Origin: Micromonospora haikouensis
Lineage (GTDB): Bacteria; Actinomycetota; Actinomycetes; Mycobacteriales; Micromonosporaceae
Length of the DNA: 41,828 bases
Reading direction: 5' to 3'
Assembly: GCF_900091595.1 (NCBI RefSeq)
Contig: NZ_FMCW01000045.1
Span: forward strand, 1 to 41,828
Shown here: positions 8,617 to 15,621 of the stretch, piece after piece
Position numbering within the stretch: position 1 is the stretch's first letter
How the letters are laid out: every line of letters starts with the position of its first letter
Made by a program: the position numbers and the translations under genes
Notes under the pieces: model-generated
Told to the model about the DNA's origin: nothing
Database searches by the model: none
Seen by the model: only the letters and a program-made list of their open reading frames with translations

Positions 8617-9590
8617 ATGCCGGCACGAACCGCCTACGGGCTGCACATCCGGGGCCTCGACGGCGTCGCCGAACTGCCCGCCGCCGACGATCCGCCCCCG
8701 CCGGGCGGCACGCCGGTGACCGTGCGGCAACGGCACGCCCCGCCGCCCGACCCCGCGCCGCTGTGCGCCGACCGGCTCGTGCGGCCCCTCACCGACGGCC
8801 GTACCCTGGAACTCGACCGGCACGCCGGCACCGCCACCTTCTACGGCCCGCCGCTCGCGCCCGACGTGCTCGCCCACCCCTACCTCGCCCCGGTGGCCGT
8901 CGTGCTCAACCGCTGGGCCGGGCGGGAGACGTTCCACGCCGGGGCGGTTCGTGCACGCCGGCCGCGCCTGGGTCGTCCACGGCGGACGTACCGCCGGCAA
9001 GAGCACCCTGCTCGCGGCCCTCGCCACCCGGGGGGGTGCCGGTGCTGGCCGACGACATCGTGGTCGTCGACGGCGGCGACGTGCTCGCCGGCCCGCGCTG
9101 CGTCGACCTGCGCGAGCCGGTCCCCGGCCTCGACCTGCCCACCCGGGCGGTCCGCGACGCCACCCGGCTGCGCGTCACCCTCCCCGGCATCGCGCCCCGG
9201 CTGCCGCTGGGCGGCTGGCTCTTCCTGCGCTGGGGCGACGGTCCGGCGCTCACCCCCGTCGGCCCCGCCGACCTGCTGGCCCGGCTCGCCGCCCGGCGCT
9301 CCCTGCCCGAGCTGCCCTCCGACCCGGCGGCGCTGCTCGCGCTGGCCGGGTTGCCCGGCTACGACCTGACCCGGCCCCGCGACTGGGCCGCCCTCGACGC
9401 CACCCACCGGCTGCTCGACGCCGCCCTGTCCACGCCCGCCACGACCACTCCCGCCCCGCCCGCGCCCGCCACGACCACTCCCGCCCCGCCCGTCCCTGCC
9501 TCGACCACCGTTGCCCCGATCGCCTCCGCCTCGACCACCGCTGCGCTGATCGACACCGCCGCCACCACCCCCGCCGGAGCCGGGCGATGA
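8617..9590 (+). CDS. HPr kinase-like protein of lasso-peptide locus (two frameshifts)
   Basis: Starts at ATG 8617 after a GAGGAAG ribosome site. A conserved N-terminal region (VAVVLNRWAGRETFHAGA) leads to FVHAGRAWVVHGGRTAGKST, with the P-loop GGRTAGKST, then VPVLADDIVVVDGGDVLAGP. This order is that of the HprK-like kinases found beside lasso genes. Reading it needs two single-base corrections: an extra G at about 8946 and an extra G in the G-run at about 9031. Corrected length is about 323 aa. The C-terminus has imperfect 9-residue Thr/Pro/Ala repeats. In characterised paeninodin-type loci the homologous kinase phosphorylates the C-terminal Ser of the precursor. The stop overlaps the next start (ATGA). 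Confidence 0.75.
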
Positions 9591-10507
9591 CCGCGCCCGC
9601 CCTGGCGCTGCGCTGCCTCGCCCTCGACGCCGCCGCCGTGGCCGCCGCCGACCTGCTGCGCCGCGCCGGCACCGACAGCGTGCTGATCAAGGGTGCCGGC
9701 CTGGCCCGCCGGCTCCGAGCCGACCGGGTCTACGGCGACGTGGACCTGCTGGTCGCGCCCGCCGCGTTCGACGCCGCCCAGGCCGCCCTCGCCGCCGCCG
9801 GCTACCGGCCGAGGATCGCCGAGGAGCGGGCCGCCGAGTGGGGGCACTGGCACGAGCGGACGTGGGCCGTCCCCGGCCCGCTGGCGCTCACCGTCGACCT
9901 GCACCGGGGCTTCGCCGGGGTCGGCGACGCCCACGAGCTGTGGCGGGCCGTCCGGGCCGGCGCGGAACCGATGCCGCTGGCCGGCGGCACCGTGCTCGTC
10001 CCCGACGTGGCGGGCTGCGCCCTGCTGGCCGCCCTGCACGCCGCCAGCCCCGGCGGCTTCACCAAGCCCGCCGACGACCTCGCCCGCGCCCTCGCCGTGC
10101 TGCCCGCCGACGCGTGGGCCGACGCCGCCGGCCTCGCCGCCCGGTGCACGGCCGTGCCCGCCTTCGCCGTGGGCCTGCGTCAGGTGCCGGCCGGCCGGGG
10201 CCTCGCCGCCCGCCTCGGCCTGCCCGAGCAGTGCCCGCCCGCCCGCTGGCTCACCGCGCACCGGGCCACCCCGGCCGCGGTCGCCGTGGCCCGCCTCGCC
10301 GAGCTGTCCGACCCGCACCAGCGACTACGTGGCCTCGCGCGCCTGCTGCTGCCCTGCCCCACCTACCTGCGCCAGACCGACCCGCGCGCCGGCGGTGGGC
10401 CGGGCGCGCTGGCGCTGGCGTTCGTGCGGCGCTACCTCCGCAACGCCCGCGCCCTGCCCCGGGCGCTGCGCGACCTGCACGCCGCACGGAGGCAGCACCG
10501 TGCCTGA
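9587..10507 (+). CDS. Nucleotidyltransferase family protein (NTP_transf_5) of lasso locus
   Basis: A 306-aa protein starting at ATG 9587, which overlaps the kinase stop. LIKGAGLARRL then DRVYGDVDLLV (Asp51 and Asp53) is the GxG...DxD signature of the NTP_transf_5 family of polymerase-beta-like nucleotidyltransferases. ALTVDLHRGFAG supplies a likely third acidic residue. Family members next to an HprK-like kinase occur in lasso loci, and in the pseudomycoidin pathway such an enzyme modifies the phosphorylated peptide. I infer a tailoring role after the kinase. It is followed by the B2 gene with overlapping reading (stop 10505-10507, next start 10500). Confidence 0.85.
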   Translation: MTAPALALRCLALDAAAVAAADLLRRAGTDSVLIKGAGLARRLRADRVYGDVDLLVAPAAFDAAQAALAAAGYRPRIAEERAAEWGHWHERTWAVPGPLALTVDLHRGFAGVGDAHELWRAVRAGAEPMPLAGGTVLVPDVAGCALLAALHAASPGGFTKPADDLARALAVLPADAWADAAGLAARCTAVPAFAVGLRQVPAGRGLAARLGLPEQCPPARWLTAHRATPAAVAVARLAELSDPHQRLRGLARLLLPCPTYLRQTDPRAGGGPGALALAFVRRYLRNARALPRALRDLHAARRQHRA

Positions 10508-10907
10508 CCCCGTACGCGCGCTGCCGGCCCTGGCCCGGGTGGCCCGCCGGCACGGGCCGGCCGGCGTCGCCCTGGTGGCCTGGACGGTGCTCGCCTACCG
10601 GCGGGTGCGTCGTCAGCTCGCCCGGGGAGGCTTGGACGCGGTGTGCCTGCCCGCTCCCCCGCCCGGCGGCACCGACGCCCTCGTCCGGCGCGCGCTGCGC
10701 CGGGCCGACGGCAACTGCCTCGAGAGCGCCCTGGTGCTGCAACGCTGGTACGCCCGCGGGCGGGTCTGCCGGACCGTGGTGATCGGGGTGAGCGCCCCCG
10801 GCGACGACTTCCACGCCCACGCCTGGCTGGACGGCGACGACGACCCGCACCGGCACGAGCTGGCAGAGCTCCTGCGCCGCCCCGCCCCCGCCGCCTGGCT
10901 GCCCTGA
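10500..10907 (+). CDS. Lasso peptide biosynthesis B2 protein (leader peptidase)
   Basis: A 135-aa protein from GTG 10500, preceded by GGAGG, overlapping the end of the nucleotidyltransferase gene. GNCLESALVLQRWYARGR contains the nucleophile Cys73, and FHAHAWLDGDDD contains the catalytic His107 with acidic residues just after it. This is the transglutaminase-like (Transglut_core3) signature of lasso B2 proteins. The protein would cut the precursor between leader and core, after B1 has delivered the leader. The size is normal for a split B2. It is convergent with the minus-strand arm that carries B1, cyclase, exporter and precursor. Confidence 0.92.
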   Translation: MPDPVRALPALARVARRHGPAGVALVAWTVLAYRRVRRQLARGGLDAVCLPAPPPGGTDALVRRALRRADGNCLESALVLQRWYARGRVCRTVVIGVSAPGDDFHAHAWLDGDDDPHRHELAELLRRPAPAAWLP

Positions 10908-10973
10908 GTCGCCGTCCCGGCCCCTGCGCCGCGAGGGGTCCGGCGGAACGGTGCGCCGGTCCCGGCGGGATGA

Positions 10974-11255
10974 TCAGAGGCGGTCGAGCAGGTCGGCGGC
11001 CTCCAGGTCGGCCAGGAACGCCCGCACGTCGGCGGCGACCCGCCCCGGCTCCACGGGGACGTGCTCGGCCAGGACGGCGGCCAGCTCAGCGGCGGTCGCC
11101 CCCGCGACCAGATACGGCCAGAGCAGCGCGGCCGACGAGTCCAGGCCGAAGTAGACGGACTGCCGCACGTCCAGCAGCACCGCCTCGTCCCCGGCCGCCC
11201 GCCAGGCCACCCGCTCGGGCCGGACCCGGTACACGGTCGCTGCGTCGGTGTTCAT
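10974..11255 (-). CDS. PqqD-family B1 protein (leader-binding RRE)
   Basis: A 93-aa protein from ATG 11255, which overlaps the cyclase stop (ATGA), so the two are translationally coupled. VYRVRPERVAWRAAGDEAVLL and DVRQSVYFGLDSSAALLWPYL are the beta-strand and helix pattern of PqqD-like RiPP recognition elements. The rest is an amphipathic helical part ending LADLEAADLLDRL. It would bind the conserved Tyr-Pro-Leu-Gly part of the precursor leader and present it to B2 and the cyclase. It is the last gene of the minus arm. Confidence 0.92.
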   Translation of the reverse strand: MNTDAATVYRVRPERVAWRAAGDEAVLLDVRQSVYFGLDSSAALLWPYLVAGATAAELAAVLAEHVPVEPGRVAADVRAFLADLEAADLLDRL

Positions 11256-12443
11256 CTGGGTGCCTCCACGGTCGGCTGCTGCGGGACGACGAACGGGGGA
11301 TGCGGGGGCGGGCGGGTGGCCAGCCAGGCCTGCTGCACCAGCGCGGCGGTGCGCGAGCTGACCGGCCAGCCCGACCATTCCCGGCGCAACGCGTCGACGT
11401 CCACCAGCGACCCGTCGACGCCCGAGCCGTCCCATTCGCGGACGAACTCGCGGGTCGCCGCCCGGAAGAACACCTCGTCGAAGGTGGCCTTGTCGCGTCG
11501 GGCGAGGATCAGCGGCGGCAGGCCCGTGTCGGGTATCGACGCGAGCAGTTCCCGGCGCGACGGGCAGCGCAGCCGGCCCCGGTGCGCGGCCAGGGCGGCG
11601 GCGAACCCGTCATCCAGCAGCGGCGGTACCGCCAGCACATCGTGGTCGGCGGCGACGGCGGCCAGGCTCGCCCGGGTCAGGGTCAGATCGCGGCGGCGCA
11701 GGTCCAGGCCACCCGCCCGGCCAGCCGGCGCGGTTCGGCGCGCTGCTCGGCGCGGAACGCGCGGCGCACCTGCCGGGCCACCTCCGGACGCAGCCACGGG
11801 AACGGGTCCGGCTCCCGGCGCGGCCACGGCAGCAGGCCCCCCTCGGTGCCGCGCAGGCGGGCCCACAGCCGACCGAGCCGCACCCGCAGCGTACGGGGGC
11901 GGCGACGCCAACCGGCCAGGACCTGATCGCCGCCGACCCCGGTGAGCAGCGCGCCACCCCGGGCCAGCTCGACGATCGGCAGGTGCAGGTGCCGGTTCGG
12001 CGGGTGCACCTGCCCGTACCGGGCCAGCAGCCGGCCGGCGACCGGCCCCACCAGGTCGAGGTCGTCGCCCGCCTGCAGGATCTGCCAGCCGTCGCCGAGG
12101 CCCAGCTCGGCGATCACCCGGTCCTGCCAGTCCGACTCCTCGGCCCGCGGCGCACCGGTGAAGCGCCAGGTCACCGGCACCGGGTCGGGCAGCCCCTCGC
12201 GCCGGGCGACCCGGGCGGCGACGGCCAGCACCAGCGAGGAGTCCACCCCGCCGGAGAAGCTCACCAGGCACGGCGGCCGGCACACCGCCGGCAGCACCGC
12301 CCGCTCCAGCGCAACCAGCGGGGCCGGCTCCGGGCCCGGCCGGTCGGCCGGTCGGCCGGTGGCGGCGCGGCCGGGTCCAAACCCAGCACGATGCCGCAGG
12401 CCACGTCGCGGGCGGTGGGCCGGGGCAGGACGACGTCAGTCAC
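11252..12443 (-). CDS. Asparagine-synthase-like lasso cyclase, short form (two frameshifts)
   Basis: Starts at GTG 12443, overlapping the permease stop. The ATP-pyrophosphatase loop CLVSFSGGVDSSLVLAVAAR is clear, followed by HLHLPIVELARGGALLTGVG and GGDQVLAGWR, typical of asparagine-synthase cyclases. Reading through needs two single-base corrections. One is at about 12340, in a GGCCGACC-type repeat; the other is at about 11705, between RRLAGRVA and LDLRRRDLTLTRA. Corrected length is about 397 aa. Usual lasso C proteins are near 600 aa because of an N-terminal glutaminase-like domain; only about 70 residues precede the ATP loop here. It should adenylate the acceptor Asp and close the isopeptide ring. 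Confidence 0.8.
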
Positions 12444-13314
12444 GGGTGAGCACCCCCCTGCGCCGGGCGAGCCACAGCGCGCGGTCGAAGACCCAGGCGG
12501 ACAACGGCAGCAGTACGGCGGCGACGCCGGCCAGCACCAGCGCCGGGGCGGCCCAGTCGCCGCCGGTCGACGCGTGCCGCAGCCCGTCCAGCGCGACGCG
12601 GGTGGGCAGGGCCGCGCTCACCGGACGGAGCACCTCGGGCAGCGCCGAGGCGGGAAAGTACGTGCCGGACAGGAACGACAGGGCCACCACCAGCAGCCGG
12701 GCCACCGGGTCGCCGTGCCCGACCGCCACCGTGAGGCCCATCAGCGCGACCCCGAACGGCAGCGTGCACAGCGCGCCCAGCACCAGCAGCACGACCACCC
12801 CCGGCCAGTGCCCGCCATCGACCCGCAGGCCGAGGAACGCGGCGAGCAGCACCAGATAGATCCCGGCGCGCACCAGGGCGAAAACGAACGGGTAACCGGC
12901 CAGCCCGAGCGCGAGCGCCCAGCCCGGCACCGGCTGGGCGACCAGCGCCTCCAGCGTGCCGCCCCGCTGCTCACCGGCGAGCCGGGAGACGACCTGGACG
13001 GTGGCGGCCTGGAGCACCAGCAGGAAGACGATGCCCACCGCGACGAAGTCGAAGTAGCTCGCCGAGCGGGCGAAGTCGACGTGCGCGGCCGGCGTGAGCA
13101 CCCGGGAGACGAAGAGGAAGACCAGCAGGTTCAGCATCCCGAACGCCAGGTCCAGCAGGAACGGCGGGCCGAGGCCGCGCCGCTCCCCGAGGTCCCGGCG
13201 CAGCAGCGCGAGGACCGCCCGCCCGCCGGCCAGCCACGGCGACGGCGGCCGGCCGGCACCGATCCCGGGTACGGCCTCGGTCCCCGCCGGCGCGGGGCGC
13301 AGGTCGCTGCTCAT
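12436..13314 (-). CDS. ABC-2 type transporter permease (lasso exporter subunit)
   Basis: A 292-aa membrane protein from ATG 13314 with about six hydrophobic segments, for example LLDLAFGMLNLLVFLFVSRV, FDFVAVGIVFLLVLQAATV, LVRAGIYLVLLAAFLGL and VVVLLVLGALCTLPFGVALM. The soluble start is Pro-rich. It pairs with the ATPase encoded just upstream and resembles CcmB/ABC-2 exporters. In most lasso loci a single fused ABC protein (D) exports the product, so a two-gene exporter is a variant. Its start overlaps a TGA that would end the ATPase if a one-base shift is corrected, and its stop overlaps the cyclase start. Translational coupling is therefore likely. Confidence 0.88.
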   Translation of the reverse strand: MSSDLRPAPAGTEAVPGIGAGRPPSPWLAGGRAVLALLRRDLGERRGLGPPFLLDLAFGMLNLLVFLFVSRVLTPAAHVDFARSASYFDFVAVGIVFLLVLQAATVQVVSRLAGEQRGGTLEALVAQPVPGWALALGLAGYPFVFALVRAGIYLVLLAAFLGLRVDGGHWPGVVVLLVLGALCTLPFGVALMGLTVAVGHGDPVARLLVVALSFLSGTYFPASALPEVLRPVSAALPTRVALDGLRHASTGGDWAAPALVLAGVAAVLLPLSAWVFDRALWLARRRGVLTRD

Positions 13315-13924
13315 CGCGCACCGGCAGGCCCAGCACCCGGTCGCAGCGCCCCCGGTCCTCGCTCAGGTGGGAGGCGAGCACGCAGGTCAGGCCCGGGCGG
13401 CGGTCCAGCGCGGCCCAGAGCAGCTCCCGCGCCCCGGTGTCCAGCGAGCGGCCCGGCTCGTCGAGCAGCACCACGGGGGGCTCGCCGAGCAGCGCGCGGG
13501 CGACGCTGACCCGGGCACGCATCCCCGCCGAGCAGCGGTGCGCGGGCACATGGGCGTACGCGGTGATGCCGAACCCCTCCTCCAGGCGGGCGACCGCGCC
13601 GGCGGCCTGCCGCGCCGGCAGCCGCATCCGGGCGGCCAGCATCAGGTTGTCGTGCCCGGAGAGACTGCCGTAGAGGCACTGCTCCGGGGCGAGGGCGACG
13701 CCGACCAGCCGACGGGCCGCCGGTGAACCGACCGGCTCGCCGAAGACCAGCGCGCGACCGCTGCTGAGCGTGAGCGTGCCGGCGAGGCACCGCAGGAGCG
13801 TGGTCTTGCCGGACCCGTTGCCTCCGGTCAGCAGCAGCCGCGCCCCGGGCCGGATCTCAAGGTCGACGCCCGAGAAGACGGTGCGTCGCCCGAAGGCACG
13901 ACCGGCACCGACAAGTCGCAGCAC
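13311..13924 (-). CDS. ABC transporter ATP-binding protein (lasso exporter subunit)
   Basis: Starts at GTG 13924, 25 bp after the precursor stop. Walker A is LLTGGNGSGKTTLLR, the Q-loop is near VALAPEQCLYG, the signature is HRCSAGMRARVSVARALLG, Walker B is PPVVLLDEPGRSLD and the H-loop is VLASHLSEDR. This is a CcmA-like exporter ATPase of about 204 aa. As written, the frame does not stop at DRVLGL but runs on to 12971 as a non-homologous tail inside the permease gene. A single missing base near 13325 would restore a normal end with the TGA at 13311-13313 overlapping the permease start (ATGA). I take the shorter form as the real product. Confidence 0.85.
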
Positions 13925-13949
13925 GGCGAGCCGGGCCGGTCGACGGACG

Positions 13950-14108
13950 TCAGATCGAGCCCAGGACGCCGGACTGGCCGTCGGCGTCGGTGACGCCGGG
14001 GAACCCGCCCTGGGTCAGCTCGGCGAGGGTGCCCAGGCGGCGCAGCCGAGGCGGCTGGTAGCCGCGCGGAGCCCGGCCAGCGGCGGGCGAAACGGATGGC
14101 TTCTTCAT
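13950..14108 (-). CDS. Lasso peptide precursor
   Basis: A 52-aa peptide from ATG 14108, preceded by AAGGGGC. The leader carries the B1-recognition pattern Tyr17-x2-Pro20-x-Leu22-x3-Gly26-x5-Thr32-x, with the Thr at the penultimate leader position. The predicted core is residues 34-52, GGFPGVTDADGQSGVLGSI. It has Gly1 for the amine and Asp8 as the likely ring acceptor (8-residue ring, 11-residue tail). Asp10 is too far for known ring sizes. The tail lacks bulky aromatic plugs and ends Ser-Ile. Being first in the minus arm fits high expression of the precursor. A longer in-frame start at 14168 exists but adds an atypical Cys-containing extension. Confidence 0.9.
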   Translation of the reverse strand: MKKPSVSPAAGRAPRGYQPPRLRRLGTLAELTQGGFPGVTDADGQSGVLGSI

Positions 14109-14226
14109 GGATAGCCCCTTACAGTGCGGAATCGGACTATCCGCACAGTAAACACAAAACCGCGCCACGATGGCTAATTGCAGACAAGCCGCCGCGTTTC
14201 GCGACGGGAGAAGTGCTCGGAGATGG

Positions 14227-14298
14227 TGGGCGATACTGGGTTTGAACCAGTGACCTCTTCCGTGTCAAGGAAGCGCGCTCCCACTGCGCCAATCGCCC
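14227..14298 (-). tRNA. tRNA-Val (GAC)
   Basis: A 72-nt cloverleaf on the minus strand: acceptor GGGCGAT paired with ATCGCCC, anticodon stem CTTCC/GGAAG with loop TTGACAC (anticodon GAC) and T-loop TTCAAAC. CCA is not encoded. A second copy lies at 14929-15000. Confidence 0.97.
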
Positions 14299-14362
14299 GC
14301 GCTCGCCGGCCCGGCGTGAGAAGCCGACCCCGGCTGCGGTCGGCCCCACGGGGCGGATCGCG

Positions 14363-14435
14363 AGCGGACGACGGGATTCGAACCCGCGACCCTCACCTTG
14401 GCAAGGTGATGCGCTACCAGCTGCGCTACGTCCGC
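14363..14435 (-). tRNA. tRNA-Gly (GCC)
   Basis: A 73-nt cloverleaf: acceptor GCGGACG/CGTCCGC, anticodon loop TTGCCAA (anticodon GCC), T-loop TTCGAAT and discriminator U. Another copy lies at 15119-15191. Confidence 0.97.
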
Positions 14436-14597
14436 GTGCCCCCGGCGGTGGCCGGCGACGGGGTGAACTGTACCCGATAGCAAGATCGCGGAACAAACTC
14501 CCCTCGGGTGCCCCGGCGCGCGCCGCCGATTACCCAGGTCACCGACGGGGTACTTGTCCACCTCGACAGCACACTGCATCCCCCGAAGGAGGCTGTC

Positions 14598-14837
14598 GTG
14601 GGTATCGGTACGAGCATCTTCCTGATCGCGGTCGGCGCGATCCTCACGTTCGCGATGGACGCCACCGTCGGCGGCGTCGACCTCGACGTCGTCGGCTGGA
14701 TCCTGATGGCCGCCGGCGCGCTCGGCCTCGTCATGACCACCCTGGTCTGGGGCCGCCGCCGCGAGGTGGTCACCACCACCGAGCCGGTCGAGTACCGCCG
14801 CGTCGAGGAACGCCGGGACGTCGCCCCGCCCCTGTAG
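14598..14837 (+). CDS. DUF6458 family small membrane protein
   Basis: A 79-aa protein. I chose the GTG at 14598 because GAAGGAGG stands 8 bases before it. MGIGTSIFLIAVGAILTFAM and VVGWILMAAGALGLVMTTLVW are two transmembrane helices around a short loop (DATVGGVDLD). An Arg/Glu-rich tail (VEYRRVEERRDV) follows. This is the DUF6458 layout, common in actinobacteria and of unknown function. It lies on the opposite strand between two tRNA groups. Confidence 0.85.
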   Translation: MGIGTSIFLIAVGAILTFAMDATVGGVDLDVVGWILMAAGALGLVMTTLVWGRRREVVTTTEPVEYRRVEERRDVAPPL

Positions 14838-14887
14838 GCGCCCCGTCGTCGAGATCCTGACCCTCGGCGCGGCCCCCTGGACGGCGA

Positions 14888-14920
14888 AACGGCCCGGCAC
14901 CTGTGTGGTGCCGGGCCGTT
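14888..14920. terminator. Hairpin between DUF6458 gene and tRNA-Val
   Basis: A perfect 13-bp stem (14888-14900 with 14908-14920) with loop CTGTGTG, located 50 bp after the DUF6458 stop and directly downstream of the minus-strand tRNA-Val. It probably ends both transcripts. Confidence 0.75.
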
Positions 14921-14928
14921 ACCCGTGG

Positions 14929-15000
14929 TGGGCGATACTGGGTTTGAACCAGTGACCTCTTCCGTGTCAAGGAAGCGCGCTCCCACTGCGCCAATCGCCC
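14929..15000 (-). tRNA. tRNA-Val (GAC), second copy
   Basis: The same 72-nt sequence and anticodon GAC as the copy at 14227-14298. It is the last gene of the Gly-Cys-Val group on the minus strand. Confidence 0.97.
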
Positions 15001-15013
15001 TCGTCAACTGCCG

Positions 15014-15084
15014 AGGTGGAGACGGGATTTGAACCCGTGTACACGGCTTTGCAGGCCGTTGCCTCGCCTCTCGGCCACTCCACC
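15014..15084 (-). tRNA. tRNA-Cys (GCA)
   Basis: A 71-nt cloverleaf: acceptor GGTGGAG/CTCCACC, anticodon loop CTGCAAA (anticodon GCA), T-loop TTCAAAT and discriminator U. It lies between tRNA-Gly and tRNA-Val. Confidence 0.96.
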
Positions 15085-15118
15085 GAGGTTGCCCCCGACA
15101 TGCGTGGCGGCAGATCCG

Positions 15119-15191
15119 AGCGGACGACGGGATTCGAACCCGCGACCCTCACCTTGGCAAGGTGATGCGCTACCAGCTGCGCTACGTCCGC
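15119..15191 (-). tRNA. tRNA-Gly (GCC), second copy
   Basis: A 73-nt cloverleaf identical in sequence to the copy at 14363-14435, with anticodon GCC. It is the first gene of the Gly-Cys-Val group in the direction of transcription. Confidence 0.97.
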
Positions 15192-15353
15192 ACGCCCCCG
15201 GCGTTTCCCGGTGACGGATGAGAACTTTAGCCGAGCCCGCGAGCGGTTGCCAAATCGGGGTGCCGCCGGGCGCGTCCGCCCAGGCCGCCGCCCCGCCCGA
15301 CCCGCCCGGTTGCCCGATCCCCTCGCCCGACCCGGCGAGGGGTGAACGCGCCG

Positions 15354-15370
15354 CCATGTCGGCGACATGG
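15354..15370. promoter_or_regulatory. Palindrome CCATGTCGGCGACATGG, copy 1
   Basis: A perfect 8+1+8 palindrome, repeated exactly at 15395-15411. The copies are 41 bp apart, close to four helical turns. This looks like a paired protein-binding site; the binder is unknown. Confidence 0.4.
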
Positions 15371-15394
15371 GGCCTTCCCGGCACGGGGTTACCG

Positions 15395-15411
15395 CCATGT
15401 CGGCGACATGG
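15395..15411. promoter_or_regulatory. Palindrome CCATGTCGGCGACATGG, copy 2
   Basis: Second exact copy of the palindrome at 15354-15370, flanked on the left by the same Cys-Gly rich bases (CCG). Confidence 0.4.
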
Positions 15412-15518
15412 CGACGCGCTCGCGGCATGACGGCGCGCGCGTGGCATGACGGCGGGCTGCGCCACACCCCGCAGGCTTCCTAGGAGACTGGACAGGACGC
15501 CCCACGACAGGAGCGGAC

Positions 15519-15617
15519 ATGGCCGACAAGGGCGAGGAAAGTGTCCTACTTCCGACTCGGGGGATCGAATCCGCCGGGGCGGTCACTGTTTGTGCACGAA
15601 CGGATAGGTTACGGTAG
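15519..15617 (+). CDS. Candidate 32-aa small protein upstream of tetR
   Basis: An ATG at 15519 with AGGAG six to ten bases before it opens a 32-codon frame (MADKGEESVLLPTRGIESAG...) that stops 4 bp before the TetR start. No family is recognised. The good ribosome site and tight spacing suggest a leader peptide or coupled small protein, but a chance frame over the promoter cannot be excluded. Confidence 0.25.
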   Translation: MADKGEESVLLPTRGIESAGAVTVCARTDRLR

Positions 15618-15621
15618 CGAC

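Larger units (their letters stand above)
15192..15518. other. Intergenic region with twin palindromes
   Basis: A 327-bp gap upstream of the tRNA group and of the TetR gene. It holds a 9-bp hairpin (15319-15342), two copies of a 17-nt palindrome and a direct repeat GGCATGACGGCG near 15424 and 15443. No convincing gene is seen. Confidence 0.5.

Noticed and set aside
5521..9027. A very long open frame on the minus strand (over 1100 codons) opposite the Fn3 gene
   Set aside because: It is made of Arg/Gly/Val/Asp-rich low-complexity protein typical of the antisense of high-GC genes; the plus strand holds recognisable domains.
12971..13310. C-terminal extension of the ABC ATPase over the permease gene
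   Set aside because: The extension has no homology pattern and lies antisense-like within a different frame of the permease; a single missing base explains it.
14227..15191. Integrated element using the tRNA genes as attachment site
   Set aside because: No integrase and no partial tRNA repeat; the duplicates are whole tRNA genes.
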